Origin: Udeniomyces pyricola
Taxonomy: Eukaryota; Basidiomycota; Tremellomycetes; Cystofilobasidiales; Mrakiaceae
Direction of reading: 5' to 3'
NCBI GenBank assembly: GCA_039545295.1
Contig: BCIK01000002.1
Location: 126,496 to 190,495 of the forward strand
DNA: 64,000 nucleotides
The notes below the pieces were generated by a model. That model did not search any database. It worked only from the letters and a program-made list of their open reading frames with translations, and was not told the origin of the DNA. Positions 1 to 10,067 of this stretch are shown here, piece by piece (the first letter of the stretch is position 1; every line of letters starts with the position of its first letter). Made by a program: the position numbers and the translations under genes.

Positions 1-2087
1 GAGCTCTTATGATATAAGCAACCCACATCGCAAGACCGAAGACATGTATAAATGTAGATGGCACTTACAAGAACAGCAATCCCGAGCAAGGCTGGGTGGC
101 GAGAGTGGAACAGAACCCGTCCGTTGGGCGAAAGGGCAATCTACGAGACACATTTGGATCAGCGGCTTAAATCTACGCAAAACGATTGAGACACGAAGCC
201 TGCGAACGGCGTTAAGCCACGAACCTCTACGATCGTCAAGACATTGTCGAGACTGAGTACCTGGAACAACGCCCACATCTCCCACCCGACAGTCACAAGC
301 CCGGTGTTCAAGTCGGTGTGACCGGGAAGATTGGCGATGAGGTCAAGAGAATCGCCATCATCAAGACGTCTACTGTTGTCAGTTTCAGGGGGAGCAGAGA
401 TGTGGAGGCGAAGAAGCTCGCCAGGACGAGGGGATGGGGTTTGAAGAACCTATGGGATATTGGTGTTAGCGTCGTTGTATCATTAAGCGACGTCTAAATG
501 AGGTCCACGATGGTGCGCGAAGAAGGCAGAAGATTGTACCTGGGTCATCTGGCTGGAGTGTGCCGCCACATTCTTGGAAAACTTAGCCCATGAGATTCGG
601 AGATAGTCCGCCATCACGGAGTAGATGGGGTACTTGGAGACTAGCGTCAAGGCGTAAGGGAGCCAAAATTGGGGGTTGCCTTCTGCATTGGAATCATCGA
701 ACACGCCACCGCTCTTGCTTGGGACGACAGAAGGTACTGCATGGCCTTGACTGTGATCGCCAAATTGCTGCGATCCGGGCGGGCTTGAAGTTCCGAGCGT
801 CGTACTTGCGAGCATTTTGCGGATGGCCTCAGCCTTGACTGGGTCGGCGTGAGAGTAAACGGTCAGTGTCACACCGTAAAATTCCGTTCTGTTCAGATGA
901 CACAAACCAAGACACACGGCAGGAGGCAACGGGGAGAGTGACGTCAGAAGGGACGTGCTAAGTTCGGACCAGCAGCAACCGAGAACAGTGAAGGAACATA
1001 CCCTCCCATGGACGATGAGGCATGGCGGCCATGTAGCTGACTCGGATCGCTTTGGTCGACGAGCACAAAAGAGAACGAATGGACCGTCGAGGAAGGTTGA
1101 AGTGACGAAGAAACGATCTCGACCTCGCGAGTGAAAGAGTACTTAAGAAGTGTGTGAACAGGTGGATTAGGATGTGAACCAATAGACTGAAAGTCAGACA
1201 GGGGCCGTAACGGTATATGTGTATCCATGCGTGGAATATGTAGCGACACGTTTTTAGCGATTTGATCAACATACCTTTAGCGCCTTCGATGTCAACCTCG
1301 ATTCCCATTCCTCTCCGTCCTTGCCATCTCGCTCGACGCCTACAGAGCTCGCGCTATTTGAGCCTAGCACTTCTGCTCTCCACCAACCCCCAACAGCTCC
1401 AGGTCGATGCTGAACGCCCTTTATAGAGGCCGCGTCGGCCAAAGTCCATGTGTGGGTCTGTATCCATGAGTTTGAGGAGTAAAGTGTCAAAACTTGAGAT
1501 CTGGCTGCAAGCATGGGCAAGACGTGATAGATGAGTGAGGAACGAACCTGCTTAGGAAGGCCAGCCACAAGATAGAGCGAGGCAAGGGGTGGACCCGATG
1601 GGGTGGCATGGGAGCTATACTTTTTGGGTAAAGGTAACTGTCCGCTGGCTGACGGTGGGGGAGGGACCGGCATCGGTGACAAGTGCGAGACGGGAGGATG
1701 GGCGAGGTAGCCCGGCGTTGGAGGAAGACCGTTTGTTCGCGTCGAAATCTGTGAAGGCTATGGGTGCATGAGGGTAAGCAGATGAAGCATGTAAGTGCAA
1801 GTCAGCAATAAAACCAAAGCAAAAAAAAAAAAAAAAACTTTGCTGCCTTCAACTTTCATGTAACATCATATGGGGAATAAAGTGCTGACCTTGCGCGTTA
1901 AGCTTCGCCAGCTACTCTTCTTAGAAACGGAGCGCTCTGCCGAGCCACTCTTTCCAACAGACCCGTTCTTGACTTGATCAGATGAACCAAGGCTGGATAC
2001 ATAGTCCGTTCTCGACGAAGGAGAGAGGTAGTAAGCAGTCGGAGATGCAGTGGATGTCCCAGCGTGGGAACGGACAGAGGGCGACAT
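1..2087 (-). CDS. DENN-domain protein, 3' end beyond window
   Basis: Probable DENN-domain protein; DENN proteins act as guanine-nucleotide exchange factors for Rab GTPases in membrane traffic. Read on the minus strand, seven exons close in phase: 2087-1890, 1748-1548, 1457-1275, 1141-1002, 888-540, 449-225 and 140-69, the last followed by a GT donor running off the window. The N-terminus is Ser/Pro-rich; conserved stretches follow: LYLVAGLPKQ, WTLADAASIKG, GWWRAEVLG, SFTREVEIVSSSLQPSSTVH, FYGVTLTVYSHAD, WLPYALTLVSKYPIYSVM, PRPGELLRL, SLDNVLTIVE and LSPNGRVLFHSRHPALLGIA. The FYGVTLTVYS, LPYALTLVS and VLFHSRHPALL blocks are the u/cDENN core. The C-terminal dDENN part is not in the window. The ATG at 2087 is the first in frame, but an upstream exon cannot be excluded. 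The specific Rab partner is unknown. Confidence 0.82.
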
Positions 2088-3974
2088 GGGTTGTTTGGTT
2101 CGATGCGCGTATGACGATGAGGGCTGCCCAAGTTAGAGAAGATGGGCAGAGAAGGAGTGATATGAACAGAGATAGGTAGCTATGGGTATTGTGCTTATCT
2201 AGCACGAACAGGGTAGTCAGAGGAGCGTGAAGTGGTCAGAGGGAGAGGGCGTTGATGTGATCAAGCAGAACAGGGCTTTGTGGGCAGAACTAGTAAGCGA
2301 TTGCTGGAGTAGCGGAAAGCAGAGACCAAAGTTGGTCTTGCTGGGTTGAGTGCGTTAAATGGATTAGGATGAGTGAGCGGCTAACTACGTGTCTGAAAAG
2401 GACAGGGGGCAGGTCAGGGGCTCGACCCGTCGTGTTTACATCCGGTCAGGGGGAATCGAACGTCGGGAAGGGGGGGAGGGGGGGGGGCGACAAGCGGGCC
2501 GATGTTTCTCGCTTAGCCAACCCAAGGGCGATCAATTTGAAGAAAATTATTGAAAGAATAGTCCTGAGAGCTGTAGTGAGCGAGCATCAAGGGTAGAAGG
2601 CGATTGAACGTTAGGGTATCGAATCTGGTTGGTGTCGCAAGACGTTACAGTACTAAATGATTTCAGGCCAATGCATCTTTAGATCTTGAGATCTATCCCA
2701 CATTCCGTTTCATGGCGCTGATCTCAGGCTGATTTCTTGGCGTCAATCGTCTGCCTATTTTACAGGTTTGCGTGTTCTCGTTCCATATAAGTCCATATCC
2801 GGTCCTGTCGGAAGCCGGGGGGCATGCGTCAGATTTGAGATCTCAAATTAAATGCTCACAGATGAGGCGAGCATCATCCCATTGGTTCCTCCTGATTCAC
2901 ATCGCCATTTTTCGCCTTGCTCGCTCACTCGGCGTTCGATACTCGCTGGAACAAACTGCAAGCTATGCGATACGAGGTGGAGGTCATGAAACATCAAACC
3001 CTCAGGTGGAGGGTCAATCAAGCCAACTGGCCAATAAAACAAACAACGGTACCCATAGGAACAATTACAAAGGTCCGGGCAGCGAAGCGCTGATCTTCGA
3101 TCGAATTGAACGTGTTTGCCACAGTTTTTCCGACCATCTCTAAAGACGTCAAGTTGGCGGCTCCGGAGACTTGGCTCGGCTCCGGATGATGACTGGTACA
3201 GTGAGACATCCTGGGTTCACCATGAACGGGGTAGTTGTTATTACGCGTCGGATCGACTGGTGGTTTGGGCGACCGGCGAACACGTTGACATCTGACGGTG
3301 CTGCGCGAGGTCATGAATTGCATGGACAATTCGGAATATAAGGCGTTCCTGCGGTTGACCGAATGTTGACGCGCTGGCGCGTCGAAGTCTCTTTTTTGTA
3401 CATCAATATATATATGATTGATGGCAAGACCCATGAGAAAATTTCCTCAGACCCACCGCTCTTGATGATGGATCATATGTATACAGTTACCTGCTTGACG
3501 AATGAGATCAACTCGACGGACGCATGGCGGCTTCACGACGGGCCATATTGCATATATCCTCGAACCGTCAAACGACGTACGACCTCGCCCGCCGGCATCG
3601 TCTTCGTCCTCCCCGGCGCTCCACATGTGATTCCTGACATCCACTTCTTGGCTTCATATGCTGCTGCAGATCACCGGTCGTCGGCCACCGGTCATGTTCT
3701 CCCCTTCACTTGGTCTTAGAAGAGTTACTCCGCTAACGGACGATCCTTTGATCTACGTTGTAGATTGCATATCAACACATCGCTTTTGAATAACTTGCCA
3801 AGCTCATACCGGTCTCATCGAGCCTGCTGATCCCTATAAAGAGGGCACGACTGGGGGATTTTTCCTTCCATCATCATCTTCTCGCTTCTCCTTCTCTTCT
3901 CCCCTCAGTTTCTCTTCTTTCTTGAGGACATCCTTGGACTCTTTTTTCCACCTCCAAACTACGTCTTCTACGTG
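2088..3974. other. Intergenic spacer, divergent promoters
   Basis: About 1.9 kb between the DENN gene (-) and the WSC gene (+). Open frames here are short, begin without good context and show no family motif or consistent splicing, so I call no gene. It holds a G-rich tract near 2470-2487 and should contain both promoters. Confidence 0.5.
3835..3840 (+). promoter_or_regulatory. TATA-like box upstream of the WSC gene
   Basis: TATAAA lies about 135 nt before the ATG at 3975, followed by a pyrimidine-rich leader. This is a sequence match only; the transcription start is not known. Confidence 0.35.
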
Positions 3975-5873
3975 ATGATCCCCGCCGTGCTCTCCACCCT
4001 TGCCGTCGCCGGCCTTGCTGTTGCTGCCCCAGCTGCTGTGGTCACTCCTGCTCCCGAGCTTCAAGCCCGAACCTTGTAAGTATCACCCATGTGACAGCAT
4101 CGGCTACTTGGGAAGATCTGGTCTGATCGGCTCATTTGGCCTCTGTTCTATACAGCTGGTGGGGTACCAACAACCAGCATCACGACTTTGGTCTTCAGCA
4201 GTACCACTCCGCTACGGTCTCCAACATCTACGCCCCCGCCGTCACTCAGGCCGGTTGGAGGTATTACACCGACTTCATCCCCTTTGGACGACTTGAAGAT
4301 GCTCTCGACAAGTCCTGTAGGATTCAAGAGTGGGTCCTTCATCAATGTTGCGTTGCTAGGCATTGGACGGGCGACAAACTGGGTTCTTGCTGACCCCCAT
4401 CATGATTTTTTTCATCGGTTCTCAACTTAGAAACTCATGCGCCATCTACGTCGCTGCCAACTGGTGGTGGTCGCATATCTCGGTCAACAAGTGCAAGGAC
4501 CAATACGATGCCTGCACTGCAGCCAACCAAGCCGCTCTCGCCCAGCCATCCATCTCGTCTGTGTAAGTAGGACCATTTGTCGAAACTTTTTGCTACGATA
4601 CAGATCTTGGTGCCTAGAGCGATGCTGAAATAGTCACTGATATGTAACGTTTCGCACTAGCTCAATCGCCTCAGTTATTGCAGCATCATCAGCCTCTGTC
4701 GCTGCTGAGGCATCCGCTTTGTCATCTGCGTGAGTACAAGTAGTCTCCTGACGCCTCTGATATCTGGCATTTGTGCTCGGAGTTATTGAAGATGCTCTCC
4801 TCGAACTTCTGGGCCCAGCTCCGTCGCCTCTGTTGGAGCCGCTGCTTCGGCTTCGTCCTGGGCCGCTGTCGCTGCCCAGTCAACTGCGTACGTTGTAATT
4901 CTTTGACTGCCCAGCGTCCTCACTCAAAATTGGATCATCGTGTAGCTCTGGTCTAACTGTACCTTTCATGTCTCAATCTTGAACAGGTCGGTCGCGTCCA
5001 TCGGTTCCATTTCGTCTGCTTCTGTCGCCGCCCAAGCTACCGCTCAAGCGTCCATCTCGCAGGCCTCTGTCGCGTACGTTGCCTTTTCTCTGTCATGCAC
5101 CAAGCTACTCAGAACGGAATGAGGCATCATGTTGACGCTTTCCGCGTATCTTATCATATCTGGCTTCATATACGATTCAGTTCTGTTGCCTCGACTGCTT
5201 CCATTGCTTCTCAGTCGGACGCTGCTGCTGCCGCTTCCTCGTACGTCTTCCAACACATTTCCGCTTGGAGTCCCATCACTTCTCAGGCTCTTGTCCTAAA
5301 ACCGTTTCTCTACTTACCTCAATGCATGCACAATAGATCGCTCGCCGCCCAGCAATCCTTGAGTTCTGCGTCGGTCGCCTCAGTTGCCTCCGCCACGACT
5401 TCTTCCGCTGCTCCTGTTGAGACCTCTACGTACGTGGCATAGTAGTGTGGTCCTTGTTGTGTAATCATGTGCTTGTGGAACTTTCTGTCCTCGTTGCTGA
5501 CCAGAATGGTACCTTTACCCTGTTAACCAACCTTAGGGATCCCACTCCTTCCACTCCTCACGGCGACCTTCCTTCCCCTTACGCTCCTGCCTCTCCCTAT
5601 CTCATCCTCGACCGAGAGTGGGCCCGAGCTCTCACTGGATCTTATCATACCTCGGGCTCCATGACCCCTGCCTTGTGCGCTCAGACATGCACCAACACCG
5701 GTTTCCCGCTCTCGGGTACCGAGGACGCCTACGAGTGCTGGTGCGGTAACGGATTGAGCAACGGCATCACCCTCCAGACGTTGACGACTCAGCCGGCCAA
5801 AAAGTGTTCGGGAGATGATGGACTTGTCTGTGGAGGAGCCGTTGCGCTCTCGCTCGTCTGTGCGTGGAGATCT

Positions 5874-5912
<39 letters not shown>

Positions 5913-6504
5913 TCTTCTTGCTGAATATGCTGCACCCATGATTCTGACCTTGTTTGTGCTGTTATCATCGCTGTCTTTCCCTTTTGGTTGACTTTATCTC
6001 ACCTTTTAGACGACACCACTATCCTCTCCGCTGAACTGACTCCCCTTCCCTCCGCCACCGAGCTTGCTGCCCAATGGTCGCTCGCAAACCTGTGCGTTGC
6101 CGAATCGACCGGCTCGCGTCTCTTCAACGGACCATCCTACACGTCCGATACCATGTCCCAAGGCGCATGCTCCATGTTCTGCGATGTCAACGGATTCGAT
6201 CAGGCTGCCGTCGAGTTTGGACGCGAATGCTACTGCTCGTCCAGTGTTGATCTCCAGGCGGTTGAGCAAGTGGACCGATGCTCTACCGGTTGCCTCGGTT
6301 AGTCACGAATCATTCACTTTATACTTCCTTCCTGGAACCTCTGCTTCTGGGGGTTGATCGTCTCTAGAGAAAAAAGACAGCACTCGGAAGACTGATCTGT
6401 TATGAAACGTTTCTCTCTCTCAATCTATTCCAGGTGCACAATGGCAAACTTGCGGTGGTGCCAACGCTCTCACCGTCATGACCAAGGCCACATCTACCGC
6501 TTGA
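3975..6504 (+). CDS. Secreted protein with two WSC domains and Ser/Ala exon-repeat linker
   Basis: Eleven exons give about 482 aa. An N-terminal signal peptide (MIPAVLSTLAVAGLAVAA) is followed by an unrecognised domain rich in Trp and Asn (WWGTNN, WRYYTDF, ANWWWSH) with a few Cys. Then come five short exons (4661-4729, 4819-4887, 4987-5073, 5181-5240, 5337-5429) of 69, 69, 87, 60 and 93 nt. All are bounded by phase-2 introns and encode Ser/Ala/Val runs that mostly begin SVAS. The last exons encode two WSC domains (5537-5859 and 6010-6504), with C.QTC, CWCGN and CGG.AL signatures in the first and CSMFC, CYC, CGGANAL in the second. WSC domains bind wall glucans, so this is probably a wall-associated or secreted carbohydrate-binding protein with a glycosylated stalk. 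No GPI signal or transmembrane stretch is seen at the C-terminus (ends ATSTA). The intron after about 4311 has a weak donor (GTCCTG), so that junction is uncertain. Confidence 0.8.
5876..5909. repeat. Poly-T tract in WSC gene intron
   Basis: An uninterrupted run of more than 30 T inside the intron between the two WSC domains, on the acceptor side of the donor at 5860. It extends the pyrimidine tract of that intron. Its exact length is prone to sequencing error. Confidence 0.8.
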
Positions 6505-7535
6505 TCAGCGATCAACCATCTCACCTTCACCATCATCTCTGCTTACCGTTACTTCTCCTTTCTCTCTGGATCCTCCACCTTATCCTTCATCCACATGTGG
6601 CTTGTCTACCATGTACCTCACCCTTTCCAACAGCCAATGCATATCTATCTCACTCATTCACCACGTCCAACCTGCAGTTCTCATCTAGCTATCTTTTTGT
6701 CTTTTGCTTTTTGTTTTCTGCTTTTTCGCTGCCTGCCTGTGCTTTGAATGCCTTCACTTTTCGACCTGTGTTTTCTCTCGATCCCCCGTACTTGTCAATG
6801 AACCCTTCCGCTCGTATTTATCTATCCATCCATCTACCCCTTCATCTCTTCCCACAGCTGGTTTTTGGGGTCTTTCGTTCCTTATCTATATCCCATCTTC
6901 CGTATACAAACTCTTTCTCCAACTACCCCTCCCACCTCTTACGCTGCCCAGGGTATCGCTGTGCTAGATATATTGTCCATTTCGATCGATCCAGGCCAAG
7001 TAATAGGGGAGGGTTTGATAATGGCCCCTTCAACTAGGATCAAAAAAAAAAAAAGTTCCGGGATCACATCGATCGATCTGATGGACATGATTCATAATGG
7101 AAACCAATGGGGACAGTTTGAGGATGTGAGATAACGTTTCTTGGAGCGCAGCTAAACTGATGGATACAGATGAAAAGAAGTCAGAGAAAGAGACGTTTGA
7201 TCGATCTAGAGATAATTGATCAGCATGCGCGAAAAAAAAAAGAAGAACAAGAACGAGAACAACAACAACAAAAAAAAACAAGCTGTTGATTGGTTGAAAC
7301 CAATGCGTACTACGTTCTAACCGCCCACAAGTGAAAAAGTCAGACGACAGATGAAGAGAGAAAGAGAAAAAATCGAACGAAACAAGAACGAAGAAAGAAA
7401 GAAAGAACAATGGTACATCTCCCCCCACCGAATTATGCCCGTGACCCATATACACATACACCCATTCCAGATCTCCTCAACTTTTCTCCCTTCCCCTCTT
7501 CCTCGCCCACTCCATCATCTCACCATGCCTCTTTT
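6505..7535. other. Convergent intergenic region (3'-3')
   Basis: Lies between the stop codons of the WSC gene (+) and the fluoride channel gene (-). It is pyrimidine-rich on the left and A-rich on the right, with several poly-A/T runs. An open frame through 6402-7037 lacks protein-like composition and overlaps the last WSC exon in another frame. No gene seen. Confidence 0.5.
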
Positions 7536-9758
7536 TCAATAAACGCACGCCGATGGCAGGTGCGATGCCGGGTACGTCCACCATCCGATCCCAAGGATGA
7601 GAATCACGCAGACGAGCCCAGAGAGGTACATGAAGATGACGTAGAGCCAGGAGTAGTACCATTTCGATTTGTTGGCGTGCATCGTTTCGGCGTGCTGCCA
7701 TGGGTGGGAAAGGAGGAATGATTGAAGAGTAGAGTTGGAATGATCGGTTTTTTTTTTTGGTTTTTTTTTTGTTTGGGGTTTAGGTTTGAAGGGGGTGAGG
7801 GGAGGAAAGAGAGATTCAGCATAAAGGACTTGAAGATGCTAGGATACAAGAGAGGGAGAGAGTGATCTCCTGGTGGATACCGTTCGATCAAGAAACAGAA
7901 AGAAGAGAGAAAGAAAAAGAAGAAAACAGACACCCGCGACTCACTTCCAAAAACGAAGGGATCGTTGACAAACATCCACAGAACCCATCCTGAATCGCTT
8001 GCAACGCCCCACACGCGACCAATCCGACACCACCGGTGCCGGACATGATAGACTGGTTTCTCCTCTGCAGCAAGTATGCCATGGCTAGGAGGGACGCGCT
8101 AATCATGTTGACGGCCCAGGTACCATATTTGATGTACCCCGGGCTGCGAGGGTTGAAGAAACTAGCGGCCCACCATCGCAAGATAGCTCCCGGTGGACAC
8201 AGCAGCAGCGTCAAACAGAATCGTCGCGTCGTTCGATAGCTATCCGATCCAGCGTCCGGTGGGAGCGAGGAATGAGGGATGAGGGCAAAGAGAAAGACGG
8301 GGACGAGGTAGAGCGAAGCCAAGAAGACGCAAATGGACCATTTGGTTTTGGGATGATGCATATCGGGTTCGTTGGCCGGGGTAGCTGTGAGTGAAGATGA
8401 ATGGGAAGAGGCGGCTCGGATCGGTTGCGTCGCTCGTTCGACGCCTTTGGGAAGTCGATGAGCCTGAGGGGGAGGCAGACTTGGGAGGTGAGCATGGATG
8501 TGACGGCCGAATTTCAGACAGATCCAGGCGACGCTGAAGGTGACGAGGATCTGGGAGAGCCCGTCGGCGGCCTGGTCAAAGGTACAATCAGGGTCAGTAA
8601 GAGCAATGAGCTTGACTAAACGTAGGAGAGAGTACGTGAGTGGCCGACGCACATCTTTGACCCAACCTCGGTTGTAGTCGTCGAAATCCGAAAAAGAAAG
8701 GAACGATTGGAGTTCCCACGTAGCATAGGTAGCGATGCATCCAGCTAGACCTGTCGAAAGCAAGCGCGACAGAGTTCGATTCATGAACCTAAAGTTGATA
8801 CGAAGCCAATGAAGCTGGGGGATGGCAAGCTGAAGAGGTGGGAGACGAATGGAATGACTGCGTACCGACTCTGAGGCCGACATACAACTCGGGCCAATAG
8901 GCAATGACTTCTTCTCTTCTTTCAGATACAAGCCCCTGGGAAGCATGAGATACGACCACAAGAAAATTCGGTCAGTCACGAGATCAGTTGACGACGATAG
9001 GTCACTCACGTCATGGCAAGAGATTGCGAGGACGTCCGCCCGTTGCCGCAGTCGGAATCGTCTAGGCCTGGTCTGAAGTTGGGCCTTTCTCGCTCCCTCC
9101 CAGGCTCTACGGCCTCTCCCTCGTATTGGGCACCCGTCGGCTTCTCTGGGTTGGACTCATGGCCTCATACCGGACATCACTATAGAACGCAACTATCCCT
9201 GGACCCCTCTTGATCCGGGACTGAGCCTCGAATAAAGAAGGAGAAGAAGAAGAAGCAGAAAAGAAAAGTAAAATACGAGAAAAAGAAAAAGGCTGTCTCA
9301 CAAAGAGGAAGCAGCCGACGGCTTGAGTCCAAACGACGGGGAACACGCTCTGGCCTGGAAAGTAACGAGTGGGAAAGAGACCCATATGAAAGAAGAAGGT
9401 ATACGTGCACGAATTCAAGAGAGGTGCATCCGGTCAGTATTCAGTTTGGAAGGGAAATTAGCCAAGGAGAATGCCCCCAGAAGTCCAACGTCGAACATGC
9501 GGACCAGAGCCGAGAACGCAAGCTTGATGGGAAATAGACAGATAGACAGATGGTATTACCATGAGGGATGGAAAAGAGAGCGGTGAGACCTATCCGGATG
9601 AGGGTGCCTGGCATGGAAAAGAAGGCGAGGAGACAGAGTGTCTGGACGGAGAACAGTGGAAGGTTGGTCGGGTTGCATGGTGGACCGGGCAGGACGAGCT
9701 GGTCGCCCGAGTGGTGGGAGTGGTAAGGGGGATCTTCCTCGTCGGATGAGGGGGGCAT
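7536..9758 (-). CDS. FEX1: Fluoride export channel (CrcB/Fluc family, two-domain fungal FEX)
   Basis: Eukaryotic FEX proteins are tandem duplications of the bacterial Fluc/CrcB channel and expel fluoride across the plasma membrane. Minus-strand exons: 9758-9560, 9354-9302, 8935-8866, 8750-8653, 8571-7945 and 7694-7536, about 400 aa, with phases closing. The first repeat shows LLAFFSMPGTLIRIGLTAL, then VFPVVWTQAVGCFLF, then PELYVGLRVG joined by splicing to LAGCIATYATWELQSF. After a hydrophilic linker the second repeat shows GAILRWWAASFFNPRS, YGTWAVNMISASLLAM, DGFCGCLSTIPSFLEV-like sequence, and a last hydrophobic helix near the C-terminus. The stretch 9301-8936 may be one intron or may hide one small in-phase exon, because no acceptor there preserves frame cleanly. 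Start chosen at 9758 (MPPSSDEEDPP), where the acidic tail precedes the first helix. Arranged head-to-head with NCA2. Confidence 0.88.
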
Positions 9759-10067
9759 TGGGGCGAGAGATGATTGATAAGGTGAAGAGAGTATTGAGAG
9801 GAGGGAAGGATATTGAGTGTGATGTATATGAGGTTGGATATATATGGGGATATTGCTGTATGTGTATGTGTCCCTGGTGGAGGGTCGACCTGGCCAGATT
9901 GAATGAAAGGACGATTCCCCAGACGAGACATAAAGAAAAGGCGCCAAGCGTGTTTGGTTTGATGGATGGATCGATGACGTGTGTCGTTCGTTGTAGATGA
10001 TCATTCGGCCATCATCATCATAAATCACAACACGCCATAGTTATAATACATCACCACCAACCATCCC
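9759..10067. promoter_or_regulatory. Shared divergent promoter region, FEX1 / NCA2
   Basis: Only 309 nt separate the two start codons, so both 5' leaders and promoters must lie here. It has short AT-rich stretches (near 9833-9855 and 10010-10045) and no clear TATA box for either gene. Confidence 0.5.

Noticed and set aside
2380..2480. Possible tRNA-like segment (GGGGGAATCGAACGT)
   Set aside because: The T-loop-like string has no matching acceptor stem, D-arm or anticodon arm at proper spacing on either strand.
6402..7037. 211-codon plus-strand frame after the WSC gene
   Set aside because: It starts inside the last intron of the WSC gene and is Ser/Leu/Pro-rich from pyrimidine-rich 3' sequence, with no family motif.
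9441..9560. Exon reading LAFSALVRMFDVGLL in FEX1
   Set aside because: Attractive channel-like composition, but the phase does not join the preceding exon; the exon at 9354-9302 (VFPVVWTQAVGCF) fits phase and family better.
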